From the NCBI GenBank assembly GCA_027493545.1, contig JAOSKR010000002.1, positions 806,001 through 870,000 on the forward strand: a stretch of 64,000 bases of DNA, in the 5' to 3' direction. Shown here one piece after another: positions 34,853 through 44,212 of the stretch. Position 1 is the first letter of the stretch. The number at the start of each line of letters is the position of its first letter. This DNA comes from Roseovarius sp. (GTDB lineage: Bacteria; Pseudomonadota; Alphaproteobacteria; Rhodobacterales; Rhodobacteraceae). A program made the position numbers and the translations under genes. The notes beneath the pieces were generated by a model. It saw only the letters and a list, made by a program, of their open reading frames with translations, was not told where the DNA came from and ran no database searches.

Positions 34853-35559
34853 ATGACACCGGCCGGGCTGAGGATTGCAACCTATAACCTGCAGAAATGC
34901 GTCGGCATCGACATGCGCCGGCGGCCCGACCGCTCGCTCAGCGTGATCGCGGGGCTGGATGCGCAGATCGTGGTGCTGCAGGAGGCCGACAAGCGCCTGC
35001 CGCCTCGTCCCGCCGCCCTGCCCCTCGCGATGGCCGAGGCCGAGGGCTGGCGCATCCCGTCCTTCGGCGGCCCCGGCGGCTCGATCGGCTGGCACGGCAA
35101 CGCCATGCTGGTGCGCCCCGACGTGGCGCTGCGCGCCACCCGGCATATCGAACTGCCGGGGCTCGAGCCGCGCGGCGCGATCCTGGCCGAGTTCGACACC
35201 GCGCTGGGGCCGCTTCGGGTGGTGGGCGTGCATCTGGGGCTGGTGCGCCGGTTCCGCCTGTTGCAGATGGCCGCGATCCAGCGCCACCTGGCGCGGCTCG
35301 CGCCGATGCCGACGGTGCTGACCGGCGATTTCAACGAATGGCGCGGTGGCGCGGCGCTGGCGGCGGCGGCCGGCGACATCCGGTTCATTGCCACGCCGCC
35401 CAGCTTTCCCGCCCCGCGCCCGGTCGCCCGGCTGGACCGGATCGGGCTTTGCGGGGGCTGCGCAGCACCGCCACCGGCACGCTCACCGCCAAGCCCGCGC
35501 ACATCGCCTCCGACCACCTGCCGGTCTGGGCCGACCTGACGGCGGCAAAGACGCGGTGA
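34853..35559 (+). CDS. endonuclease/exonuclease/phosphatase family protein (one frameshift)
   Basis: EEP-fold Mg-dependent phosphoesterase. Motifs in order: LRIATYNLQKCVGID (Asn), VVLQEADKR (Glu), VVGVHLGLV (His), VLTGDFNEWRGG (Asp/Asn) and, in the next frame, HIASDHLPVWADL (catalytic Asp-His). The final SDH motif is reached only if one G is added to the run at 35453-35457. About 235 aa repaired. No signal peptide, so probably cytosolic. Substrate (DNA, lipid or phosphoinositide-like) cannot be assigned. The ATG at 34853 is preferred over the GTG at 34832. Confidence 0.85.
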
Positions 35560-35657
35560 AGCTGCCGCCCGGCCTGCAGAGCGCGTGGCGCACCTGTCCG
35601 GGGTCGACCTGCCCGGTGTGCTGACCGGTCGCCCTGTCGTCGCCGGCGCAAGGCGTC

Positions 35658-35786
35658 ATGGACGTTCTGACCAGAGAAGGGCTGGACGACATTGACCTTG
35701 CCGCCGTGGCCGTCTTGGCGGTGCCCCTGTGGGCACTCCCCGCCGATCAGCGGACGACCGTAGCCGGGTTGTGCGAACACCCCTGA
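35658..35786 (+). CDS. possible 42-aa small ORF upstream of a strong terminator
   Basis: Below the track length limit. Reads MDVLTREGLDDIDLAAVAVLAV...LPADQRTTVAGLCEHP, with an AAGG box before the ATG and the terminator at 35815-35851 only 28 bp after the stop. No homology recognised. The argument for it is position only; it could also be chance ORF inside a non-coding RNA or remnant DNA. Confidence 0.3.
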   Translation: MDVLTREGLDDIDLAAVAVLAVPLWALPADQRTTVAGLCEHP

Positions 35787-35814
35787 CGAACTCCAACGAC
35801 GAAGTGCCAACTAG

Positions 35815-35851
35815 CCCCGGTTCGCGTGCACCGACGCAACCGGGGTTTTTT
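35815..35851 (+). terminator. strong intrinsic terminator without an obvious gene
   Basis: CCCCGGTT, 15-nt loop, AACCGGGG, then TTTTTT: an 8-bp perfect stem with a T-run on the plus strand. It ends at the stop of the minus-strand HEPN-like gene. The nearest plus-strand annotated gene (EEP) ended 256 bp before, so it implies a plus-strand transcript in 35560-35815. Confidence 0.82.
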
Positions 35852-36366
35852 CAGTCGTCTTCGCTATCAAGGCGATCGAGCATTTCGATGATAAATGTTT
35901 TAAATCCTTCACCCCATTTTGTTGCGGATTTCATTTCTTCGACGGAAACGGCATCAACGGCCAAGTTTTCTTCGCCAGTCCGTTCAAATATTGCGAACAC
36001 GACAAAGCTGTCGTCTGCCGACAGATAACCGACGCAGTGCCCGTGGGCTATCTTGTTTCTTGGCTTCGAATACCGCTCGTAGAGTTTTTTGTGCTTCTTT
36101 AAGAGCTTGGTAGCTTCTTCCGTAGAATCGCGCCGTTTTATCAGACGGATCATTTCGGCGAGTTTCCCCGATCCGCTTTGTTTGCCAATGGTGTCGGCAG
36201 CTTTATGATACGGAAGCCCCATGACACGTGCCAGAAGCATCGCAAGCGCGCCGTCTAGCGTTCCCCAAGCAAGAACAAGGTCTAGCATCGCTTCGCGGTG
36301 CTTCGGGTTTAGAGAACGCTTAAAGTTCCCCGCTTTCAGTTCGCTGTTCAGCGTCATTTCGTCCAT
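35851..36366 (-). CDS. HEPN-like hypothetical protein, low GC
   Basis: 171 aa, all-helical and charged. KLYERYSKPRNKIAHGHCVGYL contains RNKIAH, an R-x4-H motif as in HEPN RNases and related toxins. LDLVLAWGTLDGALAMLLARVMGL and a central K/R-rich helix (KLLKKHKKLYERY) precede it. Codon use is clearly AT-richer than every neighbour (many AAA, GAA, TTT), suggesting recent transfer. It lies just downstream of tRNA-Glu, a usual integration neighbourhood. No antitoxin-like gene follows. Could be a stand-alone defence or abortive-infection protein; function is inference. Confidence 0.7.
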   Translation of the reverse strand: MDEMTLNSELKAGNFKRSLNPKHREAMLDLVLAWGTLDGALAMLLARVMGLPYHKAADTIGKQSGSGKLAEMIRLIKRRDSTEEATKLLKKHKKLYERYSKPRNKIAHGHCVGYLSADDSFVVFAIFERTGEENLAVDAVSVEEMKSATKWGEGFKTFIIEMLDRLDSEDD

Positions 36367-36433
36367 GATCGCCCTTTCAGGTGTTCATGTCTTCGTGATC
36401 GCGCGGCGGACCTTCCGGAGCCATTCTTGCCCC

Positions 36434-36458
36434 AAAAAACCTTAGACAATGCTTAGGC
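36434..36458 (-). terminator. weak terminator downstream of tRNA-Glu
   Basis: On the minus strand CCTAAG-cattgt-CTAAGG with one mismatch, followed by TTTTTT. It is about 55 bp past the tRNA 3' end and before the HEPN-like gene, so it would stop tRNA transcription. Confidence 0.5.
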
Positions 36459-36513
36459 AGAGTGCGGCGGATTTGGATTTATCAAGCAAAATCAATATCT
36501 TGCGGTGAGGAAA

Positions 36514-36588
36514 TGGCAGCCCGTAGGGGAATCGAACCCCTCTTTCCGGGTTGAAAACCTGGCGTCCTAACCGATAGACGAACGGGCC
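36514..36588 (-). tRNA. tRNA-Glu (anticodon TTC)
   Basis: 75 nt including an encoded CCA. Minus strand GGCCCGTTCGTCTATCGGTT... with a 7-bp acceptor stem (GGCCCGT/ACGGGCT), anticodon arm CCAGG-TTTTCAA-CCCGG giving UUC, and T arm AGGGGTTCGATTCCCCT. Discriminator G. No duplicate of the 3' end was found nearby, so an att site is not evident. Confidence 0.97.
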
Positions 36589-36765
36589 ACGCTCATGCCA
36601 GCCGCTACCTATTAAAACCGGGCGCGTCGCGCAAGAGGCAAAATGCAGCAGATGCGCGCCCGCCGCCGGCCCCTGCCCCGCCGGCGCCGGGGCCGCAAGG
36701 CGGCATTTGCGTCTCGCCGCACCACGGCCCTTGCGCAGCCTTGCCGCCGGGCGCATTCTGCGGGC

Positions 36766-37782
36766 ATGAAACGCCCACCCAGTTGGGGCGTGGTCGCCAC
36801 CGTCAAGGCGCCCGCCCGCGACATCCTCAATTTCGCCGCCCACCATCTCGATCTCGGGGCGCACCGGGTCCATGTCTATCTCGACGAGGACAACCCGGTC
36901 GCGCGCGCCGCGCTCGGGGCCCATCCGCAATGCCGGGTGACCGTCACCGACGAGGCCTACTGGCGCCGGCGCAAGGGCCGACCCGAGCGCCACCAGCCGC
37001 GCCAGAGCGCCAACGCCACCCGCTGCTATCGCCGCGACCCGCAGGTCGACTGGCTCGCGCATGTCGATGTCGACGAGTTCCTCTGGCCCGGCGCGCCGCT
37101 GGCCGACCAGCTGGCCGCGCTGCCCGAGGCGACCCGCAGCGCTCGCGTCCGCCCGATCGAGGCGCTCGGCCCCGACCCCGACGACCCGCCGCCCGAGGGC
37201 ACGCTCTGGTGCAAGGGCCACGCCCGCCACCACGGGCCGCGCCGGGCCCAGACCATTGCCATCTACCCCACCTATGGCGAACACCTGAACGGCGGGTTCC
37301 TGAGCCACGTCGCCGGCAAGGTGTTCGTGCGCACCGGCATCGAAAAGACCTCGCTGCGCATCCACAACGCCTTTTTCGGCCGCGTGCAGGATCCCGCGCC
37401 GGCGCGGCTCGACGACACCATGCTGGTGCACCTGCACGGCCACAGCTGGGACCACTGGCTGGAGCTCTATCGGTTTCGCATGGCCCGGGGCAGCTATCGC
37501 GACAGCCTGCGCGCCGCGCCAATGCCCGACGGGGTGGCGCTCAACATGAACCAGCTCTTCTCGATGCTCGAGGCCGAGGGCGGCGAGGCCGCGCTCGCGG
37601 CCTTTTATCGCGAGGTCTGCACCGCCACGCCCGAGCTGCGCGCGCGCCTGCAAGACCACGGCCAGCTCTTTGCCGTGTCCCTCGATCTCGACGCCAGCCG
37701 TCGCCGGCATTTCCCCGACGCGGACGCGGCGTTGCCGGATCGGAAACAATCGCCGCCTCCGGCGCCGCGCCGGGCGCAATAA
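36766..37782 (+). CDS. glycosyltransferase family 2-like protein
   Basis: 338 aa from the ATG at 36766 (MKRPPSWGVVATVKAPARDILNFAAHHLDLGAHRVHVYLDEDNP). The opening is the Glyco_tranf_2_4 fold used by many capsule/O-antigen transferases and by proteins annotated only as glycosyltransferase. WLAHVDVDEFLWPG supplies the DxD-type metal motif, and NGGFLSHVAGKVFVRTGI and HNAFFGR follow. No other polysaccharide gene is adjacent, so the acceptor is unknown. A perfect hairpin follows the stop. Confidence 0.85.
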   Translation: MKRPPSWGVVATVKAPARDILNFAAHHLDLGAHRVHVYLDEDNPVARAALGAHPQCRVTVTDEAYWRRRKGRPERHQPRQSANATRCYRRDPQVDWLAHVDVDEFLWPGAPLADQLAALPEATRSARVRPIEALGPDPDDPPPEGTLWCKGHARHHGPRRAQTIAIYPTYGEHLNGGFLSHVAGKVFVRTGIEKTSLRIHNAFFGRVQDPAPARLDDTMLVHLHGHSWDHWLELYRFRMARGSYRDSLRAAPMPDGVALNMNQLFSMLEAEGGEAALAAFYREVCTATPELRARLQDHGQLFAVSLDLDASRRRHFPDADAALPDRKQSPPPAPRRAQ

Positions 37783-37784
37783 TA

Positions 37785-37803
37785 CGTGCCGTCGCACGGC
37801 ACG
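37785..37803 (+). terminator. CGTGCCGT-cgc-ACGGCACG hairpin after the glycosyltransferase
   Basis: 8-bp perfect stem with a 3-nt loop, beginning 2 bp after the TAA stop. The following CATTGCTATTTC is only weakly T-rich, so termination is plausible, not certain. Confidence 0.55.
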
Positions 37804-37935
37804 CATTGCTATTTCACCCGTGATTCGCTAAGGGCAATCAGGCCGACAGGGCCGCGCGCCCGCCAGCGGGTCGGCGCTGCCCTGCCGAATTGACGAGACG
37901 GCGGGCCCGAACGTGTCCGCAAACCATGGACACAT

Positions 37936-39419
37936 ATGACCAAATTTTCCGAACTGAACCTCAATCCGAAGGTGCTCAAGGCTGTCGAGGAAGCCGGCTA
38001 CGAAACCCCCACCCCGATCCAGATCGGTGCCATTCCGCCCGCGCTCGAGGGGCGCGACGTGCTCGGCATCGCCCAGACCGGCACCGGCAAGACCGCCGGT
38101 TTCACCCTGCCGATGCTGTCGCTCCTGGCGCGCGGCCGGGCCCGGGCGCGGATGCCGCGCTCGCTGGTGCTCTGCCCCACACGGGAACTCGCCGCCCAGG
38201 TGGCCGAGAACTTCGACACCTACTCCAAGTATCTCAAGCTCACCCGCGCGCTGCTGATCGGAGGGGTCAGCTTCAAGGAGCAGGAGGCGATCATCGACAA
38301 GGGAGTCGACGTGCTGATCGCCACACCGGGCCGCCTGCTCGATCATTTCGAGCGCGGCAAGCTGATTCTCTCGGACGTCAAGATCATGGTGGTGGACGAG
38401 GCCGACCGCATGCTCGACATGGGCTTCATCCCCGATATCGAGCGCATTTTCGGCCTGACCCCCTTTACCCGGCAGACGCTCTTCTTCTCGGCCACCATGG
38501 CGCCCGAAATCGAGCGCATCACCAACACCTTCCTGCAGGCGCCGGCGCGCGTCGAGGTGGCGCGCCAGGCCACCGCGTCCGAGACCATCGACCAGTTGGT
38601 GGTGATGTTCCGCCCCTCGCGCCGCGAGCGCGCCGACAGCGAGAAACGCGCGCTCCTGCGGGCGCTGATCGACTCCGAGGGCGAGGCCTGCCGCAACGCC
38701 ATCATCTTCTGCAACCGCAAGACGGATGTCGACATCGTCGCCAAGTCTCTCAAGAAACACGGCTATGACGCCGCCGCCATCCACGGCGACCTGGTCCAGA
38801 GCCAGCGCACCCGCACGCTCGACGCCTTCCGCGCCGGCACGCTGCGGTTCCTGGTTGCCTCGGACGTGGCCGCGCGCGGGCTCGACATCCCGGCGGTCAG
38901 CCACATCTTCAACTACGACGTGCCGGGCCATGCCGAGGATTACATCCACCGCATCGGCCGCACCGGGCGCGCCGGCCGCGAGGGCCGCGCGATCACCATC
39001 TGCGGGACACGCGACGACAAGGCGCTGGACGCGGTCGAGGCACTGGTTCAAATGACGATCCCGCGCCGCGAGAACCCGCTGGGCAGCGATGTCGCGCCAG
39101 CGGTGACGGCCCCGAGACGGACGAGAAACCGCGATCGTCGCGGTCGCGGTCGCGCAGGAAGCCGGCGCCGGAAAAAGAGCCGAAACCCGAGGTCGAAACC
39201 AAGAGCCATACGCCCGCCACCAAGACCCGGAGCGAAAAGGCCGGAAGTGAAATCGCCGCAAGCGAAAAGCCCGCGAGCGAAGCGCCGGCCGAAAAGCCCG
39301 CGCCCCGCAGCCGCGGCCGGCGCGACAAGTCCACCGACAAGTCCGGCGTCGTCGGTCTGGGCGACCACCTGCCCCGGTTCATCGCGCTCAGCTTCGACGA
39401 GCGCGGCACCACCGGCTGA
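37936..39419 (+). CDS. DEAD-box RNA helicase (one frameshift in the tail)
   Basis: ATP-dependent RNA helicase of the RhlE/RhlB-like group, acting in ribosome assembly or RNA decay. All motifs: Q motif NPKVLKAVEEAGYETPTPIQ, motif I AQTGTGKTAGFTL, PTRELAAQ, TPGRLLDHF, VVDEADRMLDMGF, FFSATM, FLVASDVAARGLDIP, HRIGRTGRAG. The core ends near residue 375. The charged tail changes frame at about 39100 (one G lost). It continues as a Lys/Ser/Glu-rich low-complexity region to VVGLGDHLPRFIALSFDERGTTG. 494 aa repaired. RNase J is encoded next to it convergently, a possible functional pair. Confidence 0.93.
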
Positions 39420-39443
39420 GGGCGCCGGCGCCGCGCGAACCTG

Positions 39444-41120
39444 TCAGCCGGCGGTGAGGCGGCTGATGATCACCGTCACCTCGGGCCGCTTGCCGATCTC
39501 GGAAACCGCCGTCTGCCGCGCGACCTTGCGCAAGCCCTGTTCGAGCTTGTCGTCATCGGTCAGCGTCGCGTCGCCGGCGCGGCGCATGAACTGGCCGAGA
39601 TCCGCCTCCATGACATCGACCAGCGGCGCGCGGCTTGCGCCCTCCTCGGCCAGCCCGTGAACCTCGCACCAGGGCTCGCCCAGGGGCTCGTCGTCCTCGT
39701 CGATGATGACGTTGACCAGTACATGGCCGTTCAGCGCCATGCGGATGCGGTCGCGCATCACCCCGTCGAGCGCGCCGACCTGCATCCGCCCGTCGAGATA
39801 GACCCGGCCGGTTTCCACGTATTCGGCCACCTGTGCGCCCGCCCGGGTGATCGCCACCATGGTGCCGTTGGGCGCCAGGACGCCCCTGCAGCCGTCCTCT
39901 CCCGCCAGCTTGACATGCTCACGCAGATGGCGGTGCTCGCCATGCATCGGCACCACCACCCGCGGGCGCACCAGCCGGTGCAGCCGCTGCAGGTCGGGGC
40001 GGTTGGCGTGGCCCGAGACGTGATAGCGCCCGGTGTCGTCGTCGATCACGTCGACGCCCTTTTCGCTCATCTGGTTGATGATTCGGATGACGCTGCGCTC
40101 GTTGCCGGGGATGGTCTTGGAGGAAAACAGAAAGGTGTCGCCGGGTTTCAGCTCGATGCCGTTGTACTTGCCCTGGGCCAGCTGGGCAGAGGCGGCGCGG
40201 CGCTCGCCCCGGCTGCCGGTGACGATCAGCATCAGGTTCTCGCGCGGGATGTCGCGCACCTCCTCCGGCGGGACGGTACCCGGAAAGTCGGTCAGCACGC
40301 CGGTCTCGACCGCGGCCTCGATCATCCGCCGCATCGCCCGCCCCATCAGACAGATCGTGCGGCCCGACCGCTGGGCCGCCTCGGCCAGCGTCTTGACCCG
40401 CGCGACGTTGCTGGCAAAGGTTGTCGCCACGAACATGCCCCCGGCCCCGGCGATCAGCCCCTCGATCGCGGGTCCAAGGCCTGATTCCGAGCGCCCCTCA
40501 TGGGGGCTGAAGACATTGGTCGAATCGCAGGTCAGCGCCAGCACGCCGGGCTCGGCCAGCGACGCCCAGAGCGCCTCGTCAAAGGCCTCGCCCACCACCG
40601 GGCCGGTATCCATCTTGAAATCGCCCGAATGCACCACCCGGCCGGCGGGGGTGTCGATCACCAGCCCCGAGCTTTCGGGGATCGAGTGCGAGATCGGCAC
40701 GAATCCCACCTTGAACGGACCCGCCTCTATCGTCTCGGGCCAGGGGCTGGCGGTGATCACCGCCTTTTCCGGTTGGCCCTGCTCGGCCATCCTGGCGCGC
40801 GCGAGATGGGCGGTGAAGGCGCGGGCATGGACCGGCACCGGCCCGAGCCGGTCATAAAGATGCGCCAGCGCGCCGACATGGTCCTCATGCGCGTGGGTGA
40901 TGAAGATCGCCTCGAGCCGGTCGCGCCGCTCGGCCAGCCAGCCGATGTCGGGAAAGATCAGATCGACCCCGGGGCTGGTGTCCATGTCCGAAAATGTCAC
41001 GCCCAGATCGACCAGGATCAGCCGCTCTTTCCCCGGCGCGCCATATCCGTAGACATAGGCATTCATGCCGATTTCGCCCGCCCCGCCCAATGGCAGGTAG
41101 ATCAGCCGGTCCGTGCTCAT
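39444..41120 (-). CDS. rnj: ribonuclease J
   Basis: Metallo-beta-lactamase/beta-CASP ribonuclease with endo- and 5'-3' exonuclease activity, maturing rRNA and degrading mRNA. 558 aa, intact. Zinc motifs FITHAHEDHVGAL and VVHSGDFKMDT, the CASP residues TFASNVARVKTLAEAAQRSGR and VTGSRGERRAAS, then YHVSGHANRPDLQRL and PMHGEHRHL. The C-terminal domain ends EVTVIISRLTAG. It is 4 bp downstream of coaX, so the birA-coaX-rnj group is coupled. Confidence 0.95.
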   Translation of the reverse strand: MSTDRLIYLPLGGAGEIGMNAYVYGYGAPGKERLILVDLGVTFSDMDTSPGVDLIFPDIGWLAERRDRLEAIFITHAHEDHVGALAHLYDRLGPVPVHARAFTAHLARARMAEQGQPEKAVITASPWPETIEAGPFKVGFVPISHSIPESSGLVIDTPAGRVVHSGDFKMDTGPVVGEAFDEALWASLAEPGVLALTCDSTNVFSPHEGRSESGLGPAIEGLIAGAGGMFVATTFASNVARVKTLAEAAQRSGRTICLMGRAMRRMIEAAVETGVLTDFPGTVPPEEVRDIPRENLMLIVTGSRGERRAASAQLAQGKYNGIELKPGDTFLFSSKTIPGNERSVIRIINQMSEKGVDVIDDDTGRYHVSGHANRPDLQRLHRLVRPRVVVPMHGEHRHLREHVKLAGEDGCRGVLAPNGTMVAITRAGAQVAEYVETGRVYLDGRMQVGALDGVMRDRIRMALNGHVLVNVIIDEDDEPLGEPWCEVHGLAEEGASRAPLVDVMEADLGQFMRRAGDATLTDDDKLEQGLRKVARQTAVSEIGKRPEVTVIISRLTAG

Positions 41121-41124
41121 CGCC

Positions 41125-41898
41125 TCATCCCTTCGTCTTGTTGTGGGCGTGGATCACCGTCAGCCCGTGCATGGTCAGATCGTCCTCGATGATGTCGAAA
41201 AGCCGCTCGCCCTGGGCAAAGAGCGGCGCCAGCCCGCCGGTGCCCACGACCCGCATCGGCCGGCCGTATTCCGCGCGGATGCGGTCGCAGATACCCTGCA
41301 CCAGCCCGATATAGCCCCAGAACACCCCCGACTGCATGCAGTCGAGCGTGTTGGTGCCGATGACGCGGTCGGGCGTCGTGACGTCGATATGGGGCAGCGC
41401 CGCGGCCGCCATGTGCAGCGCCTCGAGGCTGAGGTTGACCCCCGGTGCGATCGCGCCGCCGACATAGGCGCCGTCCTGGGCGACCACGTCGAAGGTGGTG
41501 GCGGTGCCGAAATCCACCACGATCAGGTCGCCGCCGTGCCGGTCGTGCGCGCCGGCGGTGTTGACCAGCCGGTCGGGGCCGATCTGGGTGCCCTCGTCCA
41601 CGCGCGGGGCGACCGGCAGGGCGCAGTCGGGCCGGCCCACCACCAGCGGCCGGCAGCCGAAGAAACGGTCGGCGAAGACCCGCAGGTTGAAGACCACCCG
41701 CGGCACCGTCGACGAGATGATCACGTCGCTTATACGCGCGTCGATGCCGTAATGCTTCACCAGCGTGGAAAACCAGGTGAAATAGGCGTCCGCCGTGCGC
41801 GCGTGATGGGTCGATGTCCGCAACGTGCAGAGAAACCGCGTCCCGTCCCAGATCGCAAAGACGGTGTTGGTGTTGCCGCAATCTATCGCCAGTAGCAT
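41125..41898 (-). CDS. coaX: type III pantothenate kinase
   Basis: First step of coenzyme A synthesis, in the ASKHA fold. It differs from CoaA in lacking CoA feedback inhibition. 257 aa, intact. MLLAIDCGNTNTVFAIWDG is the phosphate-1 motif; GPDRLVNTAGAHDRHGGDLIVVDFGTATTFDVV carries the catalytic Asp and phosphate-2; VVGTGGLAPLFAQG is the adenosine motif. Sits 13 bp after birA, the usual birA-coaX-rnj order in the family. Confidence 0.96.
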   Translation of the reverse strand: MLLAIDCGNTNTVFAIWDGTRFLCTLRTSTHHARTADAYFTWFSTLVKHYGIDARISDVIISSTVPRVVFNLRVFADRFFGCRPLVVGRPDCALPVAPRVDEGTQIGPDRLVNTAGAHDRHGGDLIVVDFGTATTFDVVAQDGAYVGGAIAPGVNLSLEALHMAAAALPHIDVTTPDRVIGTNTLDCMQSGVFWGYIGLVQGICDRIRAEYGRPMRVVGTGGLAPLFAQGERLFDIIEDDLTMHGLTVIHAHNKTKG

Positions 41899-41911
41899 GG
41901 CCTTGCCCCCG

Positions 41912-42700
41912 TCAGAAAAAGACCTCGGCGGCCGCGATGGCCCGCCGGGCCCGTGAGGTTCTCAGGACAAGGTTGCCGGCCGCGTCCACGGTCTCGAAGA
42001 CCCCGGTGACCTCGTCGTGCCCGGTGCGCGCGGTGACGGTCTCGCCCAGCCGTGCCGCCCGGCCGAGCCACGCCTCCCGGATCGGCGCGAAGCCATAAGC
42101 GGCGAATTGCGCCTCGAGCCGGGCGAAGGCGGGCGCGAGCAGCGCGAGGAACTCCTCCGGCGCCACCGCCACGCCGGTCTCCGACATCAGCGAGACCGGC
42201 CGCAGCGCGCCCGCCTCGACCGCCTCCGGCGCCGGCGCGGCCACGAGGTTCACCCCGAACCCGATGGCGAGCGGCGCCGGCCGGCCCGCCGCCCCCGCGC
42301 TTTCCAGCAAGATCCCCGCCACCTTGCCGCCGTTCAAAAGCACGTCGTTGGGCCATTTGAGCGCCAGCCCCTGCGCTCGCCCGGTGGCCGCGACAAAGGC
42401 GTCATGGAGCGCCAGCGCGGCTATGAACGACCGCAGCGCGGCGCGGTCGGGGGTGCCGGGGTCCGGCAGTACCAGGTGGCGGCGAAATTGCCCGGCGTAT
42501 CCGCCCAGGCCCGCCCGCGCCGCCCGCGCCCCGGCGCTCTGGCGACGGGCCAGCACCCATTCGGGGCCCGCGAGCCCGGCGCCGATGCGCAACCCTTCGG
42601 CGTTGGTGCTGTCGATTTCCGCCAGCACCCTGCGGCCGTAGCCGGCCGGCCACGCCGCTGCCCGGCGTCTGCCCGGTGGTCTGCCCGGTCGTCTGTCACT
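41912..42700 (-). CDS. birA: biotin-[acetyl-CoA-carboxylase] ligase (two or three indels)
   Basis: Adenylates biotin and attaches it to carboxyl-carrier proteins. Recognised by YGRRVLAEIDSTNAEGLRIG, LALKWPNDVLLNGGKVAGILLES and IGFGVNLVAAP. The biotin loop is split: an extra G near 42530 and a lost C near 42472 hide RQSAGRGRRGRAWADTPGNFAATWY in another frame. Restoring it gives the GRGRRGR signature. It has no N-terminal HTH, so it is the monofunctional type. The start is unclear: the nearby ATG at 42711 belongs to an intergenic repeat, a GTG at 42700 is more likely, and one further indel would be needed to join it to WPAGYGRRV. Confidence 0.88.
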   Translation of the reverse strand, partial: SDRRPGRPPGRRRAAAWPAGYGRRVLAEIDSTNAEGLRIGAGLAGPEWVLARRQSAGARAARAGLGGYAGQFRRHLVLPDPGTPDRAALRSFIAALALHDAFVAATGRAQGLALKWPNDVLLNGGKVAGILLESAGAAGRPAPLAIGFGVNLVAAPAPEAVEAGALRPVSLMSETGVAVAPEEFLALLAPAFARLEAQFAAYGFAPIREAWLGRAARLGETVTARTGHDEVTGVFETVDAAGNLVLRTSRARRAIAAAEVFF

Positions 42701-42704
42701 CCCG

Positions 42705-42755
42705 GTTTCATCTTGCCCCAAATACTCCCGCCGGAGGCGGTCCGCCGGCGCGGCC
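42705..42755. repeat. second copy of the GGAGTATTTG...GCAAGATGAA element
   Basis: Minus strand: CCGCC-tcc-GGCGG hairpin followed by GAGTATTTGGGGCAAGATGAAAC. It matches the element at 1258-1326 except for a 1-base gap. It sits just past the nuoN stop, between the nuo operon and birA, again at a 3' end. Confidence 0.65.
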
Positions 42756-42765
42756 GGATGCGGCG

Positions 42766-44199
42766 TCAGTTGACAAGAGCCGCCGCCGCGGCCTGGGCCA
42801 TGCCCTCGACGCCGAACATGTTGACGATGCCGAGAAGCATGATCGCCGCCGAGGCCATCAGGAAACCCCACTGCACCGGCGAACGGTCGGCCTGCAGCGT
42901 CTCGCCCTCCTCGCCGAAATACATGTAGTAGACGATGCGCAGATAGTAGAACGCGCCGATCACGCTGGCGACGACCCCGGCCACCGCCAGCCACACCAGC
43001 CCGCCCTCATAGGCGGCGCGCAGCACGTAGAGCTTGCCGAAGAAGCCCAGCAGCGGCGGCACCCCGGCAAGGCTGAAGAGCAGCAGCAGCATCGCCATCG
43101 CGCGCCCCGGATGGGCCCGGGAATAGAGGTTGAGGCTTCTGATGTCGGTTACCGGCTCGCCGTCGCGCTCCATGCCGAGGATGAAGGCGAAACAGCCCAC
43201 GTTCATGGTGATGTAGATGGCGATGTAGACCAGCATCGCCTGGACGCCAAAGACCGTGCCCGAGGCCAGCCCCATCAGCGCGTAACCCATGTGCGCGATG
43301 GTGGAATAGGCCATCAGCCGTTTGATGTCGCGCTGCCCGATCCCGGCGACGGCGCCGAGGAACATCGACAGCAGCGACAGCACCGCCACCACCTGGGTCC
43401 AGTCGCCCACGACGCCGCCGAAGGCATCATAGACCACCCGCGCGAAGAGCCCCAGACCGGCCATCTTGGGCGCGGTGATGAAGAACGCGGTGACCGGCGT
43501 CGGGGCGCCCTCGTAGACATCCGGCGTCCACATGTGAAACGGCACCGCCGAGACCTTGAACGCCATCCCCGAGATCATCAGCACCAGCCCGATCAGCAGC
43601 CCCACCGGTGCCTGGCCTTCGGCCGAGGCGAGGATGCCGGAAAAGAGCGTCGTGCCGGCAAAGCCGTAGATGAGCGAGGCGCCGTAGAGCAGCAGCCCCG
43701 AGCTGAGCGCGCCCAGGACGAAGTACTTGAGCCCGGCCTCGGTCGACTTGATGCTGTCGCGGCGCATCGCAGCGATCACGTAGAGCGCCAGCGACTGCAG
43801 CTCGACCCCCATGTAGAGCGACATCAGGTCGCCCGCCGAGACCATCATCATCATCCCCACCGCCGCCAGCGCGATCAGCAGCGGGTACTCGAACCGCAGG
43901 ATCCGGCGGCGCGACATGTAGTCCTGCCCCATCACCATCACCGCTGCCGCCGCCAGCAGCAGGGTAACCTTGCCGAACCGGGCAAAGCCGTCGTCGATGA
44001 ACATGCCGCCGAAGGCGGTGCGCGTACCCTCGCCGGTCATGCCGATCCAGACCGCCATCAACGTCATCAGCGCGGCGGTCAGCCAGGTCAGCATCCCCGC
44101 CATCCGGTCGCGGCCGGAGAAGACCGTCAGGATCAGCGCGGCCATGGCGTAGACCGAGATCACGATCTCGGGCAGGATTACGTTCAGATCAGCCTGCAT
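42766..44199 (-). CDS. nuoN: NADH-quinone oxidoreductase subunit N
   Basis: Antiporter-like proton channel of the complex I membrane arm. 477 aa, about 14 transmembrane helices, intact. Begins [22 protein letters not shown] with a GGAGG box (start ATG 44199, chosen over the track extension). Contains the proton-pumping Lys helices and [45 protein letters not shown]. Last gene of the nuo series, 13 bp after nuoM. Confidence 0.97.
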   Translation of the reverse strand: MQADLNVILPEIVISVYAMAALILTVFSGRDRMAGMLTWLTAALMTLMAVWIGMTGEGTRTAFGGMFIDDGFARFGKVTLLLAAAAVMVMGQDYMSRRRILRFEYPLLIALAAVGMMMMVSAGDLMSLYMGVELQSLALYVIAAMRRDSIKSTEAGLKYFVLGALSSGLLLYGASLIYGFAGTTLFSGILASAEGQAPVGLLIGLVLMISGMAFKVSAVPFHMWTPDVYEGAPTPVTAFFITAPKMAGLGLFARVVYDAFGGVVGDWTQVVAVLSLLSMFLGAVAGIGQRDIKRLMAYSTIAHMGYALMGLASGTVFGVQAMLVYIAIYITMNVGCFAFILGMERDGEPVTDIRSLNLYSRAHPGRAMAMLLLLFSLAGVPPLLGFFGKLYVLRAAYEGGLVWLAVAGVVASVIGAFYYLRIVYYMYFGEEGETLQADRSPVQWGFLMASAAIMLLGIVNMFGVEGMAQAAAAALVN

Positions 44200-44212
44200 C
44201 ACGCGGCCTCCG

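Noticed and set aside
35560-36588. Integrated element with tRNA-derived attachment sites
   Set aside because: No second copy of the tRNA-Glu 3' sequence and no integrase lie within reach, so only an islet of foreign-looking composition can be claimed.
42709-42711. ATG as the birA start codon
   Set aside because: This ATG belongs to the conserved GGCAAGATGAA intergenic repeat, so it is unlikely to be a translation start.
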